DNA of 64,000 nt from Bacteroidales bacterium (GTDB lineage: Bacteria > Bacteroidota > Bacteroidia > Bacteroidales > VadinHA17): positions 1-64,000 of the forward strand of contig JADKBK010000042.1 in NCBI GenBank assembly GCA_016715075.1, given 5' to 3'. Shown in pieces: positions 7,337-15,885 of the stretch. The translations under genes were made by a program, and so were the position numbers. The notes below the pieces were generated by a model. It ran no database searches, was not told where the DNA came from, and saw only the letters and a list, made by a program, of their open reading frames with translations. Within the stretch, counting starts at the first letter, position 1; every line of letters begins with the position of its first letter.

Positions 7337-9703
7337 ATGATTAAAAGGTTCATATTTTTCCTTTCTCTTCTGGCATTTTATACTAACGGGTATTCTCAGA
7401 AGATATCCATTAATGGTTATGTCAGGGATTCAGCATCAGCTGAAGTAATTTCCGGCGCTACAATAGTTACATCAGACCATTTAAATTATGCGATATCAAA
7501 TAGCTATGGTTATTATATCCTAACCCTGAATCCATCAGAAGATTCAGTTATAATTCAGGCTTCTTTTGTTGGATATTCTCCCTCATCCTTATTAGTTAAA
7601 TCTAATCTGAGTCAAAAGCTTAATTTTGCCTTGAAAAGCAGGAATATACTTGACGAAGTAATTGTAAGCGCTGAAAAAGAAGTTACTTATGAAAGGAGAA
7701 AGGAAATGAGTGTCGTTTCTGTGCCCGTTTCAAAAGTTACTGCCATGCCTGCTCTCGGAGGTGAATCTGACATATTAAAATCACTGCAACTAATGCCCGG
7801 GATTCAGTCCGGGAATGAGGCATCCAGCGGCTTATATGTCCGTGGTGGAAGCCCCGATCAGAATCTGATGGTCATTGATGACGTTCCGGTGTATTATGTA
7901 AACCACCTGGGAGGGTTTGTTTCAACCTTTAATTCTGATGCAATTAACAGCATGAAGCTTGTTAAAGGCGGGTTCCCTGCTCATTACGGAAGCAGATTAT
8001 CTTCTGTTGTGGATGTCAAAATGAAGGAAGGAAATATGAAAGAGTTCCACGGGAATGGAATGATTGGAATAATTTCCTCAAAGATTATGGTTGAAGGTCC
8101 AATTAAAAAAGACACTTCTTCATATATGCTTTCGGTTCGCAGATTCATGTACGATCTCATTACAAGACCATTAACCAGATTAACTTCAATTAATGGCACA
8201 TCATTCGGATACAACTTTTATGACCTGAATGCGAAAATAAACCATATATTCTCACCAAAGGACAGGCTCTATTTAAGTTTTTATTCCGGCGGGGATAAGA
8301 TATTAACTAAGCAAAAAATTCATGGCGACTTAAATAAACAGATTCTTGAATGGGGTAATATTCTTGGATCATTCCGGTGGAATCATCTTTATGGAAACAA
8401 GCTCTTTTCCAATCTTACTATTTATTCAACCAGGTACCGTCTTGCTAATGATTTTTCAAGCACATATACCATCAACGATGTAAAGAGAGAGGTATCAGCC
8501 AGTTACTGGTCTGGGATTGTTGACCTGTCATTAAAGGCTGATTTCGATTATTATTTTAATCAGAATTACAAGGTGAAATTTGGAGGTGCTTCCATTTATC
8601 ATCATTTCAATCCTAATACAACATCATACAAATCTTTCGAAAACAACGCTGTAATTGACACCAGTTTTGGGAGTAAAAAGCAGAATGGTATGGAGAATGC
8701 GATATATCTTGAAAATGAGATTTCAATCGGTACCAGGTTATTTACAAATTTCGGTTTTAGAGTCACTAATTATCAGATATCAAACCAGAATTATAATTCA
8801 TTTGAACCACGTTTTCTTGCAACCTACATGGTAAGTAAAAACACTCTGCTAAAAGCTTCTTATTCTTTAATGAATCAGTATATTCATTTACTTACAGGCT
8901 CAGGTCCGAATATGCAGAATGATATCTGGGTTCCTGTAACTGATACAATTTCGCCTTCCCTATCAAAACAATATGCAATTGGGGCTGAAAGAACTTTCAG
9001 GAACGGAATGTATGAGGTAAGCCTTGAAGCCTATTATAAAACCATGAATAATCTTATCACCTACAAAGATGGAGTTGCAACACTTCCATCCGGATCCGAC
9101 TGGCAAACCCAGGTCGCAACAAATGGTAAGGGCAAGTCTTACGGTCTGGAATGTCTTCTTCAAAAAACAAGAGGTTCTGTAACAGGCTGGGTAGCATATA
9201 CCTATTCTAAATCGACGCGTAAGTTTGAGAATAAAAATAATGGGAATTCATATCCTTTCAAGTATGACAGGACACATGATATTAGCATTGTCTATCTTCA
9301 GAAAATAAAAAGTAATATTCAGTTTTCAGCTACATGGGTTTATGGAACAGGCAATCCATATACTCTTGCGGACGCTAAATATAAAATGATTCCTGGTGTA
9401 AATACTGATTTAAATACGTATGTTAACTTTGGACAGGTATATAATGATCTTAACTCATACAGGATGCGATCTTATCATAAACTTGATATCGGGATTAATT
9501 TTAATAAAACAAAGAAATGGGGTGAAAGAACCTGGAGCATAAATATCTACAACCTTTACAACCGTCAGAATCCTTACTACTATTATCTTGATACAACTTA
9601 TAAATTTGATCAGCATGGTGTAGCAATCCCAGCAAAAACAGTATTAAAACAGCAAAGCTATTTTCCTATTATTCCTTCAATTAGTTATAGTTTAAAATTC
9701 TAA
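7337..9703 (+). CDS. TonB-dependent receptor with N-terminal carboxypeptidase-like domain
   Basis: A 788-residue outer-membrane receptor. After a signal peptide (FFLSLLAFYTNGYSQ), residues 22-110 form a CarboxypepD_reg-like domain (INGYVRDSASAEVISGATI, SYGYYILTLNP, ASFVGYSPSS). The plug domain follows (LKSLQLMPGIQSGNEASSG, YVRGGSPDQNLMVIDDVPVY, VKGGFPAHYGSRLSSVVDV), then a 22-strand type barrel ending SYSLKF. This architecture, paired with DUF4249, is a recognised Bacteroidetes combination distinct from SusCD because no SusD is present. It probably imports a TonB-dependent ligand that cannot be named from sequence. Gene order is beta-barrel copy 2, DUF4249, receptor with no intergenic gaps. 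Confidence 0.9.
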   Translation: MIKRFIFFLSLLAFYTNGYSQKISINGYVRDSASAEVISGATIVTSDHLNYAISNSYGYYILTLNPSEDSVIIQASFVGYSPSSLLVKSNLSQKLNFALKSRNILDEVIVSAEKEVTYERRKEMSVVSVPVSKVTAMPALGGESDILKSLQLMPGIQSGNEASSGLYVRGGSPDQNLMVIDDVPVYYVNHLGGFVSTFNSDAINSMKLVKGGFPAHYGSRLSSVVDVKMKEGNMKEFHGNGMIGIISSKIMVEGPIKKDTSSYMLSVRRFMYDLITRPLTRLTSINGTSFGYNFYDLNAKINHIFSPKDRLYLSFYSGGDKILTKQKIHGDLNKQILEWGNILGSFRWNHLYGNKLFSNLTIYSTRYRLANDFSSTYTINDVKREVSASYWSGIVDLSLKADFDYYFNQNYKVKFGGASIYHHFNPNTTSYKSFENNAVIDTSFGSKKQNGMENAIYLENEISIGTRLFTNFGFRVTNYQISNQNYNSFEPRFLATYMVSKNTLLKASYSLMNQYIHLLTGSGPNMQNDIWVPVTDTISPSLSKQYAIGAERTFRNGMYEVSLEAYYKTMNNLITYKDGVATLPSGSDWQTQVATNGKGKSYGLECLLQKTRGSVTGWVAYTYSKSTRKFENKNNGNSYPFKYDRTHDISIVYLQKIKSNIQFSATWVYGTGNPYTLADAKYKMIPGVNTDLNTYVNFGQVYNDLNSYRMRSYHKLDIGINFNKTKKWGERTWSINIYNLYNRQNPYYYYLDTTYKFDQHGVAIPAKTVLKQQSYFPIIPSISYSLKF

Positions 9704-9737
9704 ATACAAATTTGACTAATAATAAATAACTATGTGA

Positions 9738-9812
9738 AACAGGCGGTATATGTAATCGCCTTCCCGCTTCGCCTACTTTCACAAGATAAATTCCCTATAT
9801 CATGACAACTCC
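9738..9812 (+). repeat. AACAGGCGG(C/T)AT repeat, copy 3
   Basis: The third copy lies 35 bases after the receptor gene. It matches 4311-4385 over the repeat core, the CCCGC-TCGCC block and the GATAAATTC-TATATCA tail. It is the last accessory spacer before the tRNA gene. Confidence 0.6.
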
Positions 9813-9976
9813 TGCAGCTTGACAACAAATTGAAGACCCGGAATCAAAAAGCCGGTTTTTTTGTTTATCAACAGTCGTAGTTCAGATTATTATATTGGAT
9901 TGAACTACATGAAAATTTAATGAAATATACAAAATAAGAAAGGAGCTAAATTTCTCTAACTCCTTAATCTTCTTTG

Positions 9977-10050
9977 TGATTCCGGTGCGACTCGAACGCA
10001 CGACCCACAGCTTAGAAGGCTGTTGCTCTATCCAACTGAGCTACGGAACC
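9977..10050 (-). tRNA. tRNA-Arg (anticodon TCT)
   Basis: The minus strand reads as a complete cloverleaf. The acceptor GGTTCCG pairs with CGGAATC (one G-U), the D arm is GCTC-AGTTGGATA-GAGC, the anticodon stem ACAGC/GCTGT encloses the loop CTTCTAA, and the T arm is GTGCG-TTCGAGT-CGCAC. The anticodon TCT reads AGA, giving arginine. The CCA end is not encoded after the discriminator A. The 3' end faces the AT-rich accessory region, the usual orientation for an island boundary. Confidence 0.95.
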
Positions 10051-10074
10051 AAAATATTACTTTAAAACTCTTCC

Positions 10075-10120
10075 CTGTTGCTCTATCCTCCCGATTGCTA
10101 TCGGGATGAGCTACGGAACC
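10075..10120 (-). pseudogene. Remnant of the tRNA-Arg 5' half
   Basis: On the minus strand this repeats the acceptor strand and D-arm of the adjacent tRNA (GGTTCCGTAGCTCA, then GGATAGAGCAACAG). In place of the D-loop bases it has a palindromic CCCGATAGCAATCGGG. No anticodon or T arm follows, so it is not a functional tRNA. It may be a partial duplication or a relic of recombination at the tRNA. Confidence 0.7.
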
Positions 10121-10247
10121 AAATCAGCCGCAAAATTACATTTTTTTTCTATTCCTGCAACCTCAATTTCAAAATGTGTAGAGAAAGATGGATTAAGCCA
10201 TTTTAACACGTAGGACTCTAAGGTTGCTCAAAGGACACAAAGGATCT

Positions 10248-12021
10248 TCAAAGTGCTCTCATATAGTTGACAAGGCCTTTCATATCGATAATCTGCTTCA
10301 GCTTTTCAGGCAGCGGTTCAAAGGTAAATTTTGCAGTTCCAATAGTTATTACGGCATTATTAAAATCAATATCTGCCACATCACCCGGTTTGTACGCTTC
10401 AACAGCCTCTCTGTGAACGATAAGTGCAAGGCCCTGGTTAATTGACGAGCGATAGAAGATCCTGTTTACCGATTTAACAATTATAGCTTTTATCCCGATA
10501 TAGGCAAGTCCTACAGAAGGATGTTCCCTGGAGCTGCCGCATCCGAAATTCTCACCGGCAATAATTATATCGCCTTTACCTGCATTCTTGCTGAATCCGG
10601 GATCAAAATCTTCAAACAGCAGTGGAATAATAGCTGCCGGGTCAGAACTGAGAACATTATATGTATGTTTTCCGGCAAACATCTGATCGGTATTGAGATT
10701 ATCCACATCCGAATAATTCCAGACATTCCCCCGTTTCCTGTTTTCACCCTGCTTAATCTCAGATGTTTTACTCTGAACTGCAGTGAAAGGAAAGATCTCA
10801 TCCCCATGACTATTTTCCGGGTGGGTAATCTTACCCGACAGGGCAGAAATTGCCACAGTTGCAGGTGATGCCAGATATATCTGAGCAGCTTTATTTCCCA
10901 TTCTACCGGGGAAATTGCGATTGGCAGTCGATATTACGGTATGTCCGTTTGCAGGGATACCCTGACCGGTACCCAGGCAGGGCCCGCAGGAAGGAGTAAG
11001 TACGTTTGCTCCCGCCTTAATAAAATCTGCGATTATCCCCTCCTCCATCGCCTGAAGATAAATTTTTGCTGAAGCAGGAATGATATTAAGCTGAAAATAT
11101 TCCTTTATAGTTTTTCCTTTTAATATAGCTGCAGCAATTCTCAAATCCTCTATCCTGCCGTTTGTACATGTTCCAATCAGACCTTCCTGAACTACCGTTC
11201 CTTCAACATCTGCCACTGATTTTACATTATCCACATTATGCGGAGCTGATACAACCGGAAATATTTCATTCAGATCAATATTTATCTCCCTGAAATATGT
11301 GGCACCTTCATCGGCCCATACTCCTGCAACAGGCTCGTTATAGAACCACGAAAGGATATCATCTGCGGGAAATACAGCATTTTTTGCACCCATTTCAGAA
11401 GCAAGATTTGCCAGTGTCATACGGTCTGAAATATCGAGAGATTGAAGTCCGTCACCATGATATTCCACCGACATATAATTTGCGCCATCTGATCCCAGCA
11501 TTCCAATTATCCATAAAGCAAGATCCTTGGCGCTTACATTTGCCCTTAATCGTCCGGAAAGGTTTATTTTTATTGATTCAGGCACTCTGAACCATGTCTC
11601 TCCTCTCTTCCATATTCCTGCGGATTCCGTACGATCAATGCCGGCCGCCAGAGCATTGAATGCTCCGGCAGTGGATGTATGACTGTCACTCCCCACAATC
11701 AGCATTCCGGGTCTGGCATGGTATGACATTACCTGGTGACAGATCCCTTTCCCTGCGTCATAAAACTTTTTTATTCCGTGACGTACAACAATATTCCTGA
11801 TATCCTGGTACTGTGTTGCAAGCTTTGCATCGGCCGGGGTGCATTATGATCAAGGACAACAAGCATCTGATCAGCATCCGCAACCTCCTTCCTCCCATTT
11901 TCTGAAAAGTCTGGTAGATACTGGAGGTATTGTCGTGTGTCAGAATAATATCAGGTTGTGCAAAGACAATGGCGCCAGCAGGTGCATTAAATATTTTTTC
12001 GGCAAAGGTCAGCGGTTTCAT
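10248..12021 (-). CDS. LeuC-LeuD fusion hydratase (aconitase family), two frameshifts
   Basis: An aconitase-superfamily protein of about 591 residues once two shifts are repaired, one near 11883-11892 and one at the G4 run 11836-11839. Each needs one added base. The N-terminal catalytic part shows GSDSHTSTAGAFNALAAG, the first cluster Cys in GTCTNGR, and the second and third in TPSCGPCLGTG. The C-terminal swivel domain has AGENFGCGSSREHPS. Large and small subunits are therefore fused in one chain. The substrate could be isopropylmalate, homocitrate/homoisocitrate or dimethylmalate type; sequence alone does not decide. It lies 43 bases downstream of a paralogue in the same orientation, suggesting an operon. 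Homopolymer shifts make sequencing error likely. Confidence 0.8.
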
Positions 12022-12064
12022 GTGTGGGATGGTTTTAGGGTTTTACGGCATCTGAATTTTCAGT

Positions 12065-13775
12065 TTACTTTCCAAGTAAGCCTCCGCGCCGGTAGACTTT
12101 CAGCTGAACATCAGAAAAGGGTAATGTCTTATATACTTCACTATTATTCAGATTCACAATTTCACCCGTTTTAAGATTTAGCCTTATCTGGTCGCCGTCG
12201 GCGATATTCATCTCATTGAGGGCAGGGGCAGAAATTACGGGAAAAGCGGCGTTTATTGCATTTCTTTCGTATATAACACCGAATGACTCCGCTATAACTG
12301 CCTGTATACCAAGTGAAACAAAACAATCCACAGCTTGTTGCCTGGAGCTTCCGCAGCCAAAATTCTTGCCGGCAATAACTATATCTCCCTTTCCTGCTTT
12401 TTTTGAAAAGTCCTCGAATCCCTTCAGATTGTCAAAAGTATACTGGCCCATCTCCCTGATATCTGTAATTGCAAGGTACCTGTTATGAAAGATCATATCT
12501 GTATCGATGTTGTCCTTACTGATTATCCAGACTCGTCCTTCAAGTATCTCTTCCCTTGTTTCGGGAGTACTCTGACCCTGAGCTTGCTTTTCACTCTTTT
12601 CTCCTTTTTTAATAACTGAAAACAGGGCTGGTGAATCGGGGATATTGTCAGGCGTGGTTATGAAGCCTGCAACTGCAGATGCAGCAACTACCGCCGGAGA
12701 TGCAAGGTATACGCTGCCCTTACCCTGCTTGCCGGGGAAATTTCTGTTTCCCGTGCTTATTGTTATCTCACCTGCTCCGTTCTGTCCAACCTGTCCGGCA
12801 GCACAGCCGGCACAGCCGGCATTTGATACGAGTGCACCTGCATCCTTGAATATGGTGATTAATCCTTCGTCGAGGCATTGTTTCCAAATAGAATCGGTTG
12901 AGGGAACTATTTTAAGAACAACAGCCGGAGCTACCTTCCTTCCTCTCAGTATTTCTGCCGCACTGTACATGTCGCTCATTCTTCCGTTGGTGCAGCTGCC
13001 TATAAAAGCCGAGTCGATTTTAGTTCCGGTAACATCAGTGATATCAACAGTATCGTGGGGTTCTCCCGGCCTTGCCACCATAGGTCTGAATCTGGTGACG
13101 TCAATACGGAAGGTTTTAAGATATTCTGCATCCTTGTCAGCAAAGAGTGGTTTAAGCTCTTTACCGGTTATTTTGGAACAATAATCAATTATTTCAGCAG
13201 ATGGTGCAAACAGGATTATAATAGCGCCCATTTCTGTTGCCATTGATGAAACAGTGATCCTGTCATCGAGGCTCATTCTTTCGGCAGCTGGTCCTTCCAT
13301 TTCGATTGAATAACCCAGCAACGAATTGGCGCCAAATATCTTAAGAAGGTTAAGTACAATATCTTTTGAAGTTACATTTTCCGGTACCGACCCTTCCAAT
13401 ATAATTTTCACCGAATGAGGTACCTTGAACCATACTTTTCCTTCATGCCATGCGGCAGATATATCCATATCGCCCATTCCCTGACCGAAGGCGCCGATTG
13501 CACCAAGGATATTTGCATGAGAATCTCAAACGGCATAAATGTTGATTTACAGCATATTTCTGATCAGAACCGGTTGGGTTGCAGTCAAAAGTAAAAAGTG
13601 TTTTTACAGGATTTTCAACATTTAACCCGAAATCCCTGAGATTCTTTACAACATTTGCACCGCCAAAGTCGCGTGCAACTCTGGCATCAATTTCAACATC
13701 AACAATTTCATCCGGATGAACGACCTCATAATTCGAATGTGAAGCAAGTATTTTCTCAAGCAATGTCATTGCCAT
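12065..13775 (-). pseudogene. Second LeuC-LeuD fusion hydratase, internally deleted
   Basis: A paralogue of the downstream gene in two frames (13443-13775 and 12065-13477). The N-terminal part reads normally to DQKYAVNQHLCR. The next recognisable residues are DSHANILGAIGAFGQGMGD. About 50 codons that family members normally carry between these points are missing, and the frame changes at about 13525-13535. The iron-sulphur ligands (GSCTNGR, AGCAGCAAG) and the swivel motif AGKNFGCGSSRQQ remain. Loss of the segment before DSH would remove substrate-binding residues, so the gene is probably inactive if the sequence is right. An assembly deletion is the alternative. An even larger error is unlikely because both flanks are in good order. 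Confidence 0.75.
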
Positions 13776-13826
13776 ATATTTATGATTTTAAGTGTAAATA
13801 TATAATTCTGTGAGCAATTCACGCAC

Positions 13827-14675
13827 TTATTTAAACTGGGCTCTGTAATCTCTCGGGGAGATGCCTTCAGTTTTTCTGAATTGCTTATTGAAATTGGAGA
13901 TGCTGGCAAAGCCGCATTCAGATGCAATATCCTGAACCTGGTATTCCGTTTCCCTTAAAAGGTAGCAGGCTTTGTTAGTTCTTACCCTGTTCAGGTATTC
14001 AACGAACCCTGCTCCGCAGTTTTTCTTGAAGTATCTGCTGAAGGAAAACGGGCTCATCTTTGCAATTTTTGCTATTTTTTCCAGAGATATCTGCTTAAAA
14101 TAGTTTTCCCTTATGTAAGTATAAACATCCGTCATCCGTTTATTGCCTCTTTCATCGAAAGCAAGCTTGTAATTTTCTGAACAGATATATCCTTTTCTTT
14201 CGGAATTTGATAAAATTCTGACAGTATGAAAGAAATCAATCATCTTATCAATTCCTTTATTCATTACCATTTGTTCGAGGTGAACGGCGGCCATCTTTGC
14301 ATCTTCCACTGAATACACTATACCTCTTTCAGCCTCATTGAGAAGGTCTTTAAGGCTATGCATTTCATGTTGTGACAAAAGCGATTCCCCTATTGAATCA
14401 GGTTTAAAATGGACAATTATCCCATGTTTTTCAGGCAGGTTACTCTCTGTTTTGTAATAATTCCAGCAATGCGGAATATTCCCGGCTATCAAGACCATAT
14501 CATAACGGTCAAAGAGTTCCACGCTATCCCCAATTATCCTTGTGCCATTGCATTTTATATTCAATACCCGCTCAAATTCAGGATGAAAGTGCCAGAATCC
14601 TCCCGAGTCGGTGATATATGATGCCCTGAATCCGCCTCCGTCGTCGTATAATATTTTTTCAAGTTCTGCAACCAT
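13827..14675 (-). CDS. AraC-family transcriptional regulator with cupin sensor domain
   Basis: From the ATG at 14675 the protein has about 282 residues; the frame stays open to 14777, but that extension has no family features. The N-terminal half is a cupin-like sensor (GGFWHFHPEFERVLNIKCNGTRIIGD, MVLIAGNIPHCW). The C-terminal 100 residues carry two helix-turn-helix units of the HTH_18 type: ISLEKIAKIAKMSPFSFSRYFKK and YQVQDIASECGFASISNFNKQF, ending GISPRDYRAQF. Probably a sugar- or metabolite-responsive activator. It is encoded upstream of, and in the same direction as, the LeuCD genes, with a 50-base gap, but its target is unknown. Confidence 0.85.
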   Translation of the reverse strand: MVAELEKILYDDGGGFRASYITDSGGFWHFHPEFERVLNIKCNGTRIIGDSVELFDRYDMVLIAGNIPHCWNYYKTESNLPEKHGIIVHFKPDSIGESLLSQHEMHSLKDLLNEAERGIVYSVEDAKMAAVHLEQMVMNKGIDKMIDFFHTVRILSNSERKGYICSENYKLAFDERGNKRMTDVYTYIRENYFKQISLEKIAKIAKMSPFSFSRYFKKNCGAGFVEYLNRVRTNKACYLLRETEYQVQDIASECGFASISNFNKQFRKTEGISPRDYRAQFK

Positions 14676-14769
14676 GGTATTATCAGTATTTTGTGACCTG
14701 ATTCTACCAAAATTAAGTAAAATTTTATCATTTATAACACAGGTATATGATAAATATTTTAGATAAATA

Positions 14770-14801
14770 TTTGACAAACCAATATTTATTTTATACTTTT
14801 G
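14770..14801 (+). promoter_or_regulatory. Bacteroidetes consensus promoter (TTTG-N20-TACTTTTG)
   Basis: TTTG at 14770-14773 and TACTTTTG at 14794-14801 are separated by exactly 20 bases, matching the -33/-7 consensus TTTG and TAnnTTTG of the Bacteroidetes housekeeping sigma factor. Transcription would begin near 14808, where the candidate structured RNA starts. Confidence 0.75.
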
Positions 14802-14807
14802 TTACCA

Positions 14808-15023
14808 AGCTCATGCTATTGGTATTAAGAGGAGTTGAGCAAGGGTTGTGAGTGAAAATCAACAGGATTGTATTGCAGACATTGACTTTCACATCAGGAG
14901 CCTTCAGGACTAGCGCCAGCTTTCCTTGGTTCCATCCTTTTATCAGACAGTAGACACGGGAATTATCTAATAATAAAGCCCGCTCTCTGATTTTCACAAC
15001 CACCCTTTCTCCTCTTTTTTTTT
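14808..15023 (+). ncRNA. Candidate 6S-like structured RNA
   Basis: No protein gene fits here, but the segment has a consensus promoter and ends in a run of nine T (15015-15023). Its two ends are complementary over a long range: AGAGGAG 14828-14834 with CTCCTCT 15009-15015, GGTTGTGA 14844-14851 with TCACAACC 14994-15001, and AAAATCA 14855-14861 with TGATTTT 14988-14994. An apical hairpin (GGAGCC 14898-14903 with GGTTCC 14927-14932, inner AGGA/TCCT) and a small 3'-side hairpin (CGGG/CCCG, about 14957-14982) leave a large central bubble. A long rod with a central bubble of about 200 bases is the design of 6S RNA, the RNA polymerase mimic. Identity as 6S is inference; a structured RNA is well supported. 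Confidence 0.6.
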
Positions 15024-15153
15024 GTCCGTATGTCAACTTAAACCCTTGGATTTTTATATTAAGGGCAGCAAAAATGGCACAATTAATAATTTTCTTTGTT
15101 TTTTTGGGGGGAATTGGGGATTCCTAAACGTATTTTAAGCCTGTATAGAGTAT

Positions 15154-15885
15154 ATGAAGACCTATATCAGCAGACGAGAGAAGAATAACAGACTGATTGT
15201 TGTATATGGAGGATGGGGTACTGATGAAAATGTTTTCATTCCCCTTTGCAATGATGATTTTGATTTCATACTTTTTTACAATTATTCTGCCGATGAGGCT
15301 TTCGTCCTGCCGGAAATCAAAACATATGAGAAGATAACGCTTATTGGATGGTCAATGGGCGTATGGGCCGCTGAATATCTATCACTCAAGACAGGTATTA
15401 AACCCGATGTGACAATTGCCGTAAATGGTACGCCGATTCCTGCTGACGACCATTATGGCATACCTCTTAATATACTCGAATCTACCCTGAACAATATAAG
15501 CGAGGAAAATATGGAGAACTTTTATATCCGGATGTTCGGGGACAAAAGAACCTATAAAACAAATATCGACAGGGTACCTGTGAGAACGGTCAAATCACTT
15601 CATGATGAACTGCGATGGTTATATAACAGGATAATGGAACAGAAAGAACCTGGCTTCAGATGGGATTATGCCGTTATAAGTTCAAACGACAAGGTATTTC
15701 CGACCGGGAATCTCATCGGCTATTGGACGAAGGAAAAGGAGACAATGAAGATTGTTGTAAATCTTTCTCACTACTTATTTCATAAATGGAAATCATGGTC
15801 AGATTTCATAAGTTTTGTTGAGAACTATGAAGTACAACCTTTAAAAATAAAGAAAAGTGCAGGCCATAAGATCAAAGATCTTTAA
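15154..15885 (+). CDS. bioG: BioG-like DUF452 esterase
   Basis: A 243-residue alpha/beta hydrolase of the DUF452 family, the BioG type of pimeloyl-ACP methyl ester esterase. It opens with the conserved RLIVVYGGWGTDENVF (oxyanion region). It then shows FILFYNYSADE and the nucleophile elbow LIGWSMGVWAAE with catalytic Ser, and the acid/His side lies in SSNDKVFP and NLSHYLFHKW. BioG removes the methyl group from pimeloyl-ACP methyl ester, closing the BioC/BioG route to pimelate for biotin. No other bio gene is within the window, and BioG is often placed beside bioC or bioF, so the functional call relies on the family. It overlaps the end of the convergent YihY gene by 14 bases. Confidence 0.7.
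   Translation: MKTYISRREKNNRLIVVYGGWGTDENVFIPLCNDDFDFILFYNYSADEAFVLPEIKTYEKITLIGWSMGVWAAEYLSLKTGIKPDVTIAVNGTPIPADDHYGIPLNILESTLNNISEENMENFYIRMFGDKRTYKTNIDRVPVRTVKSLHDELRWLYNRIMEQKEPGFRWDYAVISSNDKVFPTGNLIGYWTKEKETMKIVVNLSHYLFHKWKSWSDFISFVENYEVQPLKIKKSAGHKIKDL

Noticed and set aside
10075..10120. A second functional tRNA-Arg
   Set aside because: Only the acceptor 5' strand and D-arm remain; anticodon and T arms are missing.
12645..13184. A 179-codon plus-strand open frame
   Set aside because: It is antisense to the LeuCD paralogue, whose iron-sulphur and swivel motifs are clear; the frame has no family features and a composition typical of a shadow.
14791..15036. An 81-codon minus-strand open frame
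   Set aside because: It overlaps the candidate structured RNA and has no recognisable protein features.
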